A DNA stretch of 64,000 nt from Schizophyllum amplum (Eukaryota; Basidiomycota; Agaricomycetes; Agaricales; Schizophyllaceae): NCBI GenBank assembly GCA_007026445.1, contig VDMD01000002.1, positions 2,976,001 through 3,040,000 of the forward strand, written 5' to 3'. Both the position numbers and the translations under genes were made by a program. Every line of letters begins with the position of its first letter. The stretch's first letter is position 1. This document shows, in pieces, positions 36,711-47,741 of this stretch. The notes under the pieces are model-generated. The model searched no databases and had not been told where the DNA came from. It saw nothing but the letters and a program-made list of their open reading frames with translations.

Positions 36711-38077
36711 TTATGCTGACGCCGATGCTGAAGCCGCGGCCGCCGTCGCAGTGGCCGAGTCTGCGACGGTGGACAGCCCGTTGACAATGAGCTTGCCATC
36801 GGGAGACGCGCCGTTCGGCGAGGGAGTGCCTGCGGTCACGGTAGCCGCGGCGGCAGCCGCAGTAGACGCCGAATCGCCTGCACCAGCGGTCGCGCTGGCG
36901 AGGATGGATGAGGCCTCCTCCGGGGACACGGTCTGCGTCGACACGCTCTCAACGGAGACGGAGTCGCTCGAGCTGCCAGAGGCCGCGTTGTTCGTCTTGA
37001 CGAGCAGGGAGAGCTCTTCCTGCTTGCTGTCGACGAAGGCCATGGTGGGGCCAGCGACGAGCTGCGTTGTCGCGCGGTTGATAGGGCTGTTGAGCAGCGG
37101 CTGGTCATCCGAGGTGATGAAAATGGCGACAGGGCCGTTGAGGTCGGCGGGCACCACACACTCCGCCATGGGCAATGCAATGGAGTTAGGCTCAGCGCCA
37201 AGGAGCATTTGGCAGAACATGCCCTGCGAAGAAGGTCAGAATGTGCGGTGACGCGAAGGGAGGCAGCTTACATCGGTGCTACCGTTGATCGCGTCGGACT
37301 GGAAGGTCAACAACGTGCCGGGCATGACAGTGTCCGTGTTCGTCACAGTAAGAGCAGCGTTGGCTGTACTCATCGGTCAGCCATGATCATGATAGTGAGC
37401 ACTAAAGCACGTACCCGGAATCCCAAGGTCACAGCCAGAAATGAAGCTGCCAGCGATGGCGAGCACCTCGCTGGGCGTGAGGCCAACATCGAAGGATGCC
37501 GGGACGGTCGTGCCACCACCGAGCAAGTTGAGCACCGTCTGATGACGCGCCTCGATCGTCAAGATAGAAGCCGCTGCGTTGAGGATGTTCTTGTCCTCGA
37601 CGAGCGTCGCCGCGCCAAGATATGCGCTGACGCCGACAAGCTCCACCGTGCGCGCAGTTGCAGCCATGGTCGCCACATCCGTGAGAGCAGCGTCGAAGTT
37701 GAACTGACACCCTTCGACGGGTGAAGCACCGGAGTCCTTCAGTGCTTGTTGGAGCGTGATGGAGTGCTGCGCCTCGTCGAACTGGATGCTCGCGAGCTGC
37801 TGGATGGGGGCCTGGCTAGAGGCGAAGCCGGCGGCGGTGAAGTCGGAGTCCTGGAACTTGGCGAGCCCCGCGGAGTAGAACTGGCTCTCGAGCTGCTCGA
37901 GGACGTCCGCGAACTCTGCAAATGCATGTGAGCAAAGGATGAGGAGGTGCAAGGCAAAGGGGAAGACGTACGAAGAACCTGGATATCACCATCGGACCGC
38001 TTGATCATGCGCGTCGGAAGGGCAGATGCAAGCATCGCCGACGACGCGAGGGCATACAGGAAGGAAGTGGAGTACAT
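36711..38077 (-). CDS. Secreted ferritin-like domain protein (Rds1 / desiccation-related type)
   Basis: Four exons (37972-38077, 37415-37915, 37272-37363, 36711-37223) give 403 residues. A cleavable signal peptide (MYSTSFLYALASSAMLASAL) is followed by a ferritin-like four-helix region (residues about 35-200: FADVLEQLESQFYSAGLAKF, FDEAQHSITLQQAL, ILTIEARHQTVLNLL). The Glu and His positions fit the remote di-iron-type family. A beta-rich domain and a Ser/Ala/Thr-rich tail (ATATAAAASASASA) follow, probably O-glycosylated and possibly attached to the wall. Relatives such as S. pombe Rds1 respond to stress and nutrient state. Whether metal is bound is not known from sequence. Confidence 0.82.
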
Positions 38078-38901
38078 TATGACAGAGATCGTCCGTACGT
38101 GAAGATATGCTTGCTGAGTAGGGAAAGGTAGCCTGCTAAAAACGAAGGGAAGGTCGAAGATCGAACGAAGTCACAGTGGCGCCGGGCGTATGACTGGGGG
38201 CGCAGCCCTAACGAATGGCTAGGAGAGCACGGTTAGCAAGCGCGGGTGGGGGACGGCGGCGGGACACGTACCAGGATAAGGAGGGAAGGACGGTGGGGGC
38301 AGAAGCGAAGATTGTCCTCGACGCCGGGCTCTTTATGTACGACAACCATCGCGAAGCCACGTGGTCCACTTCGTCGGGCGAGGGAGTCCCGCTGTGTCGG
38401 TCTCGAGGGAAGAGTGGACGGCGCTTCCTGATTGGCCCGGTTGACTCGGACGATCAACATCAGGGGCGACATTGGATGCCATCGCCATAGCAACGTTCAA
38501 TCGACGGCACGCCCTATCATCGCCCAGCACTTCAGAAATCTCACAAGGCGCTTGCGAACGTCCAGTTCAGCTTCGGGACCTCTCAACTGCAGTACTGTTC
38601 ACTGTTTATGGCGGAGTCGATGCTGGAATTGACGGGACATGCATGTTCTGCTCATCAGAAGCAGGCAGCTGAACATCGTTGCCTTCCGTGTGCGACCAGG
38701 GCGGCGCGCTGACATGCACATCTATCGCAATCGGTCGTCAGTGAGCAAGCTGCCGGACTACATTCAGCATGCGCCCGCGCGGGGTACTGATGGCGGAAAA
38801 GTTGCTAAGTAGAAGTAGTTGATTTGTTGAGGATGTTGAGAGGATCGTTGGGATCACAGCCGAAGCCCGAGTACAGAGCATGCTGAGGGAGAGCTGTGAA
38901 G
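38078..38901. other. Intergenic, promoter of the ferritin-like gene
   Basis: No gene is seen. A minus-strand ACATAAAG-like sequence at about 38330-38338 could serve as a TATA element if the 5' UTR is about 200 nt. Confidence 0.35.
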
Positions 38902-41173
38902 TTATAGCGCCTTTACCTTGAGCCAGCGCGATACCATGGCCAGCGACTCCGCGGGCTTATCATGAGGGACGTGTGGGCGTCGGATGAGAGGAAACAGGCG
39001 CAACGAAGAAGTCGAAGGATGTCATCAGCACATCCAGGGTACCGCCAAGACATAGGAAGGCATCAGCACGTCGGAGAGAGAATACCGTCAGCAACGCTCG
39101 CATCGACATCAAAACGAATGCACTCATCATATGTCCCGCACCGCGGACGGTGGCGAACGTAAGCAACGGCGTCTCGCGCACTTCGCCCGCCTTGCTGAAG
39201 GCGGCGTTCGAGTCGTCAGTGATACCCCAATCGCGCCAGGCGGCGGCGCTGTAGGCTCCGGCGCCGCTCCATTCCAGTTTCTCGACCCAGAGCCTGCAGG
39301 CAAGTCAGTCTTATGTGAGAACTAGACCTGAGCAACTGTCTCGTACGTACCGATTTGACACCCAATTACACTGCCAGTCGTACGTGCCCGCGTAGATCAA
39401 CATCCTTACGCCTCGCTCCAAGAGGCCAGCGACGTAGTACTGCGTCGGCGAGGCCCACTTATCCATGTGCGCGAGGAAGCTGGCGCTCACGACGGAGGAT
39501 GACATGGTGAAATTGCGCGCGACGCCGAGGAGGGCTTGGGTATCGGGGTGGTTGAGGTAGCGGCTGATGACCGCATTCTCTTCGTAGCAGAGCTCGCCGA
39601 TGCAGGGCTGAAGGTAGGGAAGTTAGTAGGATGTCGGGAGAGGGGGCGCATGCAAAGGGAAAGTACCTTGGAGATGTCATAGACGTTCTTGCCTAGGCAA
39701 CACATGAGAGAGTGAGGAACCAAGAGCATTAGAGAAGACGGACCGGTAGCCCACATGCCCGTAGACAGCTCGGAATCGCAGAACGCTACAGCGGCTCTGC
39801 AGTTCATGGCGTCAAATTGGTCGATACATGCCTTTTGCATTGCTTTCTCGCAGCGAGGGAGCTAACCCAGTACGTCAAAAAGTTGTCGACATCTGACGAA
39901 GAATGACACACAGCTGTCTTCATCCGCACGCAAGCTGAGATGGACTGGAAGGGTACGTCAAATGCGGCCCTGCCACACTCAATTTCGTAGCGCCCAGCAT
40001 ACAGTCTATGTATGGTGAACAAGGAAACTCTGGGGTGGAAGGGTCCACCTACGTTGAGATGTCAGTGATTCCATTGCCAATGAGCACGCTTTGCAGGTTG
40101 ATGGTAGGCCGTCCTTCACGCACTGCGACAGCGTTCTGGTCGACGATCTCGCTGGCGAATACGGGGAGGTAGCGTCCCTGCGCGAGAGGTGAGCTTGGTT
40201 GTCGCATTAAATGAAACTTGTTCCTACCCCGTACGACTCGCCTGAGAGGTGTAGAGGCCGGCCGGCGAGCTGCGTGAAAGTCTCGAGGAAGATGGTGATG
40301 AAAGCATGGACGTTCTTGGCCGCTTCCTCCGTTGTCTCGACGGTCTCGCCAAAGTCAGCATAAGAGAAGCCAACGCCGACCCTAACGTGGTCACTTGGGT
40401 ACATATATGCGCAAAGAATATCGCTATACTCACGCTGGCGCAAGTTGATCAGCTTGAGAGGCGCATATGTGCGGTCAAATATCGTGGACTTACGTTGGTC
40501 GAGGAAGAATATGTTGGCCTCGCTGTTCCAGGAGTATGGGTTCCAGATGGTGCCATTCGAGGACTCATTCTTCATGTCGATGCTGCAAGGTCCTGGACGA
40601 TGGCTTGAGACACATCTATACCTGCTTAAGTCGATGCCTACCAAGCTCCATGAGCATGCCGAGCATCGAGGATGCACCGGGACCTATAGATAATCAATAT
40701 TCGACAAACGCTACACGCAAACAACGCACCTCCGTTGATCCACATCATGACATCGTCTGCAAAGTGAAGCTGCAGCAGTGTACCACCCCCTCAATACGGT
40801 TGCGCACCGTTATCGGGGTCGCGTCGCGACTCAAAGTAGCTGAAGAAGAGATGTTTGGCGCCTTGGTCAATGTCGAGATAGCCCGTATATGCGCTGCGAT
40901 TATGTTGGTTCCAGATCACTAGCTCGCCAACAGGTAGAAGTCGCACTTGACTGTGGGATCGCAGAAGCTGGTCTTCTTCACCCGCACCCCATGATTAGGA
41001 AAGTGGGGATGCGAGAGGGACGTGAAGTCGTCCGCTGGGAGCGATGATAAGAGACGTGTCTCGACTGTCTTGTTGAAAGGCATGTCGATGTTGCTGGCTG
41101 CGTCTACGGCCCATTGGGCTGTCGCGCAGCCTGAGCTGACAGCCGACAAGAGCAAGATCAGCGTCGTGAGCAT
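38902..41173 (-). CDS. Serine carboxypeptidase (S10, carboxypeptidase Y-like) with a 1-nt exon and an AT-AC intron
   Basis: Fourteen exons close to 496 residues: 40947-41173, 40808-40893, 40730-40756, 40642-40683, 40494-40592, 40434 (one base), 40228-40381, 40053-40177, 39912-40005, 39744-39861, 39667-39692, 39351-39607, 39128-39293, 38902-38970. A signal peptide (MLTTLILLLSAVSSGCATAQ) leads a propeptide and the S10 fold. The oxyanion region is WINGGPGASS, with Ala where most relatives have Cys. Catalytic Ser210 is in GESYGGRYLP, Asp410 in AGTYDWQCNW and His473 in VRGAGHMVPHDKP. The enzyme should remove C-terminal residues at acid pH in the vacuole or outside the cell. Pro161 (in FFLDQPVGVGFSY) is encoded by one base from each of three exons. 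The last intron has AT...AC ends. Confidence 0.92.
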
Positions 41174-41559
41174 GAGGGGCGGAGACGAGCGATGCAAGGA
41201 TGACTGTTGCATGATATCGCAATGCGCCGTCGGTGCGAAACCGGTGGCAAGGTGGGAACCTCTGGAAGCAGCTGACACGGTCATTGAAGGGTCGTTGAGC
41301 TGGTGGCATAAGGAGCAAAAACCGATGTTTATTTGTGAAATAGCGCAGTCCGACGCCGATGCTGTGGATCCATGGCGGTCAAGAACAAGGCGGAAGACCA
41401 ACAGAAGACGCAGGAGACACCGCCAGGAGATCATATCGGGCGGCCGGGCCGCTCTACTCAAGATCAAAATGAGGAAAGCAAGCGGAAAGCGCGACACGAA
41501 ATGAACCATTATACAGAAGAATACACGATAGATAGGTGGATAGATGATAGAAGAACGAC

Positions 41560-43637
41560 CTATGAGTCGGCCTTTTTCTTCTTCTTTTTTGGTGCGTCAG
41601 CGTCCGCCGCTGCTCCTGCTGCTGCCGCCTTCTTCTCCTTCTCGGCCTTCTTCCGTGCCTTGCGCTCCTCCTTGCTCTCCTTCGACTCTTCCTCGCCCTA
41701 CAAGCATGGTCAGCATGAGAAAGATGCAAGTAACATGACGAACAAACCTTCATCGGTGAGCTGGCGATAGCGCTGACTGCCTCGCTCTCTCTCCGCTTCC
41801 GCTTCTTCTCCTTCTTCTCCCGTTTCCTCTTCGTCTCCTCCTCATCCTCGTCCACATCCATCTTGTTCTCATCATCCTCGCTCTCGTCGTCGCTCTCCTC
41901 CTTCTTTGCCTTCTTCGCCTTCTTTGCCTTCTTCTCCTCCTTCGCCTTCCGCTTGTCCTCCTTCACGCTCTCCACCACCTGCTGCGCCAGTGCCATCGGG
42001 TCCTCACGCTGCGCCGGGACCAGGTCGACCGCATCCGCCTGCGTGTTGTATGTCCGCGTCTCGCCCGACATCGAGAAGCTCTTCTGCTGCTTGCGCCCCG
42101 CGTCCCCAAAGCGCCGCGCGCCGCCCAGATCGTTCTGATACTCCAGCGCGCGCAGCCTTGACTCCAGCTTTGCGCGATTCGCCACGCCCAGGGCGCCCGC
42201 CTCCACCTCCGACTTGCCGTCCGCGTCCGTCAGCGCGTCCACGCGGATCGATAGCGCCGCCTTCGTTGCGACCATGCGCGCCATCTTGCCCTTGAGCTTC
42301 GGCGGCGCCTGCCCGATCAGTGACGCGTGGTAGATGAGCCCATACTTGGGCGTGTCATGCTTCGCCTTGAGCGCGCGGAACAGCGCCTTCTCGGCGCCGA
42401 GGATCTGGACGGTGCTCGCAGGGTGCTTCGCGAGGGAAAGCAGACTGCCGGCGTGGCTGATCAGGCGTGCACCGACAAGCTCGCCCACGAGGGCGGTGAG
42501 GTTGGGGGCGATGGCGCTCATACGGTTGCGGAGGTAGTCGGATAGTTGGGCACGGTATTGGGAGATGGAGATGACCTGGTCGCACAAGGAATTGATGTGT
42601 GCGATGTCGGAGTCAGAGATTTCAGTGCCCATGGAGATCTCGGCGGCGGCCTTGAGCACGGCCTCGATATCCTCGGGAAGAATGGCGGCGAAGGAGGTAG
42701 AGGAGGCGTTGGTACGGAAGCCTGTAAAATTCATTAGTGTGGCTTACAAGCAAGAGACGCGGCCAACGTACCCATATGTCTGATGGTCTTCGCGTATGCG
42801 ATGTTGTCCGTGATGATCTTGGCCATTTCCGGGAAATGCCAGCCATACCATTCCTTGCGCGATTATCAGTAGCTGCATGGTTGTACGTAACGAACGCGAC
42901 TGACCTTCACGCGCATGGCGTAGATGTTGATCTCCTTATCGAGATCGTCGAGCAGCGCAATGGCCTGCACGATCATGGTGTCGACCTTGTCCGGAGAGAA
43001 CTTGAGCTTGAATCTGATGCAGAGTTCAGCTCGCCCGCCGATCCCTCGTGAGAACGCGTGCGTACCGCGACAGCGAGTGGCTGAGACCCAAGCTCATAGT
43101 AGCAAGATCCTTCGGGTCAAGCCCCTCTAGCAATGCGCCGAGCTGATTCCGGATACCACGCCAGAGATCCATATGGTAGCCCTCCATAAGCGCCTGTGCG
43201 TTCACGCTGAACTTTTTGTTGATCGAGTGCGCTGGGGGCCGTCGATCAGCAGTTGTGCAGCAGACATACGGGCAGAAACTCACCCAACTTCGGCTCGATG
43301 ACAACTAACGGCTCCTTGGTCTTGCCCTTGGCGACGACCTCATCCTGGATGAAGCTCTTCAAGCCCTTGCCGAGCTTTCCGCTCTGCAGCGCAGTGATGT
43401 CTTCCACCGCAGTTGCGGTCGACGTAAATCGGTGTATGGCCTTCAGCTTCAGACTACGGAGATGCATCCATCAGCCCCTACACTGTTTCGATGAGGGGGA
43501 CAGACGTACAACTTGCTCGCGCGCTCCGGCGTCTCGAACTCGTTCCAGAGGTCGGACGTCTCCGCATTTTCAATCTTGGCAGCATCGGAGACTTTGAAGA
43601 GACAGTATCCAAGGGCGGTCTCGTATAGGACCAGCAT
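41560..43637 (-). CDS. NOP58: Nop58, core protein of box C/D snoRNPs
   Basis: Seven exons (43510-43637, 43284-43453, 43066-43231, 42905-43013, 42772-42853, 41748-42721, 41560-41697) close to 588 residues. The N-terminal domain begins [16 protein letters not shown]. The NOSIC/Nop region includes [54 protein letters not shown] and [12 protein letters not shown]. The C-terminus is the usual long Lys/Glu/Asp tail ending KKKKKKADS. With Nop56, fibrillarin and Snu13 it guides 2'-O-methylation and processing of rRNA in the nucleolus. Introns are 50-56 nt. It lies 386 bp upstream of the carboxypeptidase on the same strand. Confidence 0.95.
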
Positions 43638-43977
43638 TTTGGGGAAGGGGCCCGGGTGGGGGGAAGATGAAGGGGAGAAAAACGCGGCCAAAAATTTGAT
43701 CAGGCTTATGGGAAGATACTTCCCGATTAGGGTGAGCCGCGGAGTGCGCGGCAATTGTCATTGAACTTGAAGTGCCGCTCAGCCGCAGCCGCTGCATCTT
43801 CGGCACACTGTGGTCACTAATGCAGGCAACAGACCACCAAAAACGTAACCTATTCTGGTCGCTCGTATAAGTATAAGCAGACCTATCAACGCGACAGCGC
43901 CCTGGATAATTAGTGCTGCGAATAACTGGTATAGTACCTCTGCCAAAATCCATCAAAGCCGGAAGATCCATCCAAGC

Positions 43978-45409
43978 TCAGATCTCTGCCGCAAATTTCT
44001 GCTTCGCGTCCTCATACGTCTGCTCCAGCCGCTGCATCAGCACATCCACATCGCGTGCGTGCTCGTCCCAGCCCTGAACCTCCGTCGGACCCACGAGCTC
44101 GTCACCCCACCGGCCTGTCCGTGCGTGGAAAATCAAGGGGTGATAGCCCTGGCTGACCAGACCCTTCCCTCCTTCCTGATCCTCGGAGGGCTTCCAGAAT
44201 GTCAAGTATGCCAGAGACACTAGCGCAAGGTGCACATTCGCGATCGACGCACGGTACGCCGTGATTGTGTGCACCGGTGAGCCGAAGAATCTGGCCTGCA
44301 GGTCTGTCAGTCTACTACAGTCACCCACTCAAGGCAGCACGTACGACAAAGTACAACCAATATTGAATGGTCTCGAGGACGATGTTCGTGAGTGCCGCAG
44401 CGACCCTGGTATAACATACGCCCGGGTCGGAGACGAGGTGTCGCGCACGCTTGCTGCCGCCTGCCTCGAGCGACTTCCTGTCTAGCGCGCCTGCGACGAG
44501 CTGGATCTGGTATTTTGAGCTCGCGTACGAGCGTTGTGTCTTCGTCAACTGCCAATCATCAGGATCATAGCGTGCGGGGTTGCCTTCGCCTGAGGACGTC
44601 CATATCACGCGCGCGTCGTCGGGGTATGCGGGGGAGAGAAGCAGGGGTTCGAGAAGGCGAGCCTGGGGGAATTCGTCAGCCGTGGCGCGATGCATACGCG
44701 ATTCGCTAAGGCGAACCCACAAGCACGTAGTGGCCGAAGACGTTGCACTGCCATACCCAGCCGAGGCCGTCTGCGCTGGTCTCGCCGACATTCTCGATGT
44801 TGAAGTCTGGGTGCGTGACGACGTCAAGAGGGCCGCGAGTGAACAGTTGACGGGCGACGGCGAGGTAGTCGATGCTCCGGAAGCTGGCCACGCCCGCGTT
44901 CAGTATGAGATGGGAAATGTAGGGGTATCTGTCGCAGTACTTCAGCACAAGTATGATGCGCAATCACGGCTTGACGCACCTCTCGCGTAGCACGCGCGCG
45001 AGTGTGAACACGCTCTTCAAGCTGCCCAGATCGAGGTCCACAATGTCGACTTTCAGCTCCTCCTTAAAATCTGTTGCGCGCTGGGTAGGGGTATCTGCAA
45101 CGCGCTCGTCAAGAAACTTGAGGAGCTCCTCGCGCGCCGCCTCGGCGCTCTTTCGTCTCCGGCACGCCATGATCAGCGTAAGGCCCGCGTAGGGAGACGC
45201 CTTCGCGTTCCCCACGTCAAAATTAGGGTCCTCTGACCGCGGGTGCGCGTCCGAGGGGTCATCCTGGATGAGTTGTGCAACTAGCCGCTGGCAAGTCGCG
45301 AACCCGACGCCTCTGGGTCAATCAGACAAGTGTAAATCGCGAGGGAACAGGCGCGCGCGCACCCATTAGCGCCCGTCACGAGAACTATTGGTCGGAATGG
45401 TTGTGTCAT
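43978..45409 (-). CDS. ERG27: 3-keto-steroid reductase Erg27 (ergosterol synthesis)
   Basis: Five exons (45363-45409, 44980-45312, 44721-44928, 44345-44662, 43978-44295) give 407 residues. The short-chain dehydrogenase NADP site is VLVTGANGGVGFATC. LILNAGVASF and the YASSKYQ catalytic Tyr/Lys pair follow, then the Erg27-type C-terminal extension (YWLYFVARFFGSPVHTITAY) that associates with membrane. The enzyme reduces the C3 ketone during removal of the sterol C4 methyl groups, working with Erg25, Erg26 and Erg28 on the ER or lipid droplets. It is head-to-head with the EAF gene, 192 bp between start codons. Confidence 0.9.
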
Positions 45410-45601
45410 ATGAGTGGGACTGGAGAGGGGATGGGCGTCTACAAGGAGTCGCGTTGCTGTCTAGTTTGTACGACGATGACACCCACGGTGAGCGCGGTTG
45501 GTGCTTGCACCGGTCCGGGCATCCGGGCTTGGCGGGCCGGGCTATAGCAGTCTGCATTGTTTGGCTTCCTTTGTGACCGTCTGCCCTTGTACTCAACCAC
45601 A

Positions 45602-47009
45602 ATGGCGCAGGAGACTCCTTGGCTTCCGGCGCACGGAAAGCACTCCGTATCTATTGGCTCATCTCTCTCGAAGGCATTGCAAGCGCGCAAGAATCAGTCT
45701 GGCCCACCGAACCCATCCAAGTTCGACAAGCACTTTTACGGCGTCCGATGTGCGTAGTCAGCTCACAAGTCACAACTCTTCCATTAACGCTTGTATAGAC
45801 AACCACAAGCCGTCCTCCATTGATACTAGCAGGCTGGGATCTATTGAGCGGAATCCGGAGAACAAGGAGTTTCCGGTGACGCTGCAACAGCCGTCCAAAG
45901 TGCGCGGCCCTGCCTTGGCCCTTACGATCATGAAGGCTGACGAGGTTATTCAGGATAACAAACAGCTCGAATGGCAGGGTCAAGAAGCCCATCCAACAGA
46001 GTGGACATGTGTCCTCATTTTTGACGCGCAGACGCAGAGCTATGTCCTCGAGAAGGTCGAAAGCAGCATCAACATGACCTTCGTCCGCCGGAGGCTATCC
46101 AACGAGCCAGTTATACCACCATTACAGCCAAGCGGCACGGATGACCTTGCCAGCGAGCTAGAGGACGCCCTCCGCGCGCAGGAATCATCTGAAGAGGGCG
46201 AGATCCCACTCACAGAGACCGCCGCTCCGAAGCCAAGACCAAAGCCCAAACCGCTACCTAGAACGAAACCACAACCAGCGGCACCACCATCTCCTAAGGG
46301 CAAGAACAAGCGCGAGTCGCCGCCGCCCGCGGTGGATGAAGCGCCGCCCCCGGCCGTGCGCCCGATAAAGCGTTCGCGACCCTCTCCCCCGCCTCAACAG
46401 CGCAAATCTGCACCCTTGAAGAAGTTCGCGCCGCCGCGCAAGGAAACTCCTCCGCCCAAGGAGGAACTCATGTTCCCGACCGCAGGCGGCGGCATTACGC
46501 TGCCCGGCGCATCCGGGTTCGCGCAACCTGCTCCTGCCCCATCTCCACCTCCTGCCCGTGCACCTACACCACCTCCGCGCGCACCCTCACCTCCTCCAGC
46601 GGCAGAACCGGTCGCTTCAGACTCTGAGGAAGAAGACTGGGATGAGGTGCCCGCCGCACCAACGCCCGCTTTTGACGGTCTTGAGCTGGAGGAGATTGAC
46701 GGGGACGACCTACTGGAACGCGAGCTTACCAGCCAACTCGGCGGTGGAGGCGACGAGTCGATGGCTGCGGGCGAGCCGGATGACGAGGGCGACGATGACA
46801 TGTTTGACGTCTTCGAGCAGGAGATGAACATGCAACTAGGTGAAGGGAATGCGGAGGTCGAACAGGAGGACGAGGACGACTTCCTCGCCGGGGCCATGGA
46901 TCCGCCGCCACCGTCCGATGTGGGCGCCCCGATGTCGCTGAACAAGCTCGCGGGTGGTGGGGATGACTACGACGACTACTCCTCGTCGAGTGAGGAGGAT
47001 GACGATTGA
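45602..47009 (+). CDS. EAF-family RNA polymerase II elongation factor
   Basis: Two exons (45602-45749 and 45799-47009) give 452 residues. Residues about 8-150 match the EAF N-terminal domain: SIGSSLSKALQARK, FDKHFYGVRYNHKPSSID, VTLQQPSKVRGPALAL and WTCVLIFDAQTQSYVLEKVE. The middle is Pro-rich with basic patches, and the C-terminal 100 residues are very acidic (EEDWDEVP, EDEDDFLAGAMD), a transactivation-like tail. EAF proteins bind ELL to stimulate Pol II elongation. In fission yeast, Eaf1 and Ell1 form such a complex. Confidence 0.88.
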
Positions 47010-47691
47010 TCTGAGGTGTGAGGGTGTTGTTCTTTTCCTTCTCGTACCGCTCGGCTGGAGGATATATGTATTTTATACCTGGATATCATGATGGATTTAT
47101 TCTTGCTGTGTACACCACCTCTCGACCTCCGCGTTTGGCTGACTCGATGCATTCTCGAGACCCGGGTAAGTACGTTTCAATCATGCACTGTGGCCCACTG
47201 CTTGTTAATCCTTTCTCTCAGCTCGCCTCAGTACTTGATTATGACCTTCATCCTTGAACAATAATACTTACCAAGAGACCTTCCGGGAGTCCGGTCAGGG
47301 TGCCGCCGCCGCGTTCTTGAGCTCGGAAAACAAGATCGGAACAACTGGCCTTCGGTGCATCCGTGCCGCGTCGAGCATACTCAGTGCTCGCGCCTCCGCC
47401 GGGGCGGCCGTCTACATATCTTGAAGCGGGCTCGAAGGCAGACGTTGCAGCCCATGCGTCCGCAGGACTCAGGCACGCAAGGCGTCTCTGATCCAGCCGT
47501 TCATAGCCATTCATTCAGTCGAACTTGGCATCCTATTCACCATTTCTCAGGCAACTGCAGATCGAACGCCGCGGCGTCGTTATTGCACTGGCAGGCTCGA
47601 CCCGCGCCCGCTGTCTCATCCTTTGTGGATGTGCGGGAGATCTGGTGACGACTGTCGGAGACTCGGTCACGACGGTGATTCATAGGTGGCA
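47010..47691. other. Intergenic, no gene seen
   Basis: It contains the 3' end of the EAF gene and the upstream region of the GH76 gene. Open frames have no motif. Confidence 0.45.
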
Positions 47692-47697
47692 TATAAG
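47692..47697 (+). promoter_or_regulatory. TATA box of the GH76 gene
   Basis: TATAAG in GGCATATAAGAGGG, 45-50 bp upstream of the start at 47742, leaving a short leader. Confidence 0.55.
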
Positions 47698-47741
47698 AGG
47701 GCAGAGGGCCGATTGTCGAAGTTTCGTTCATTCATCTCGTA

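Noticed and set aside
36751..37251. Open plus-strand frame of 166 codons
   Set aside because: It is the antisense shadow of the Ser/Ala/Thr-rich exon of the ferritin-like gene.
40382..40493. Serine carboxypeptidase as a frameshifted pseudogene
   Set aside because: The triad, signal peptide and all other junctions are intact, and the one-base exon closes the frame with two normal-sized introns.
46394..46945. Open minus-strand frame of 183 codons opposite the EAF gene
   Set aside because: It is an antisense shadow of the Pro/Glu/Asp-rich EAF exon, whose sense frame carries the conserved domain.
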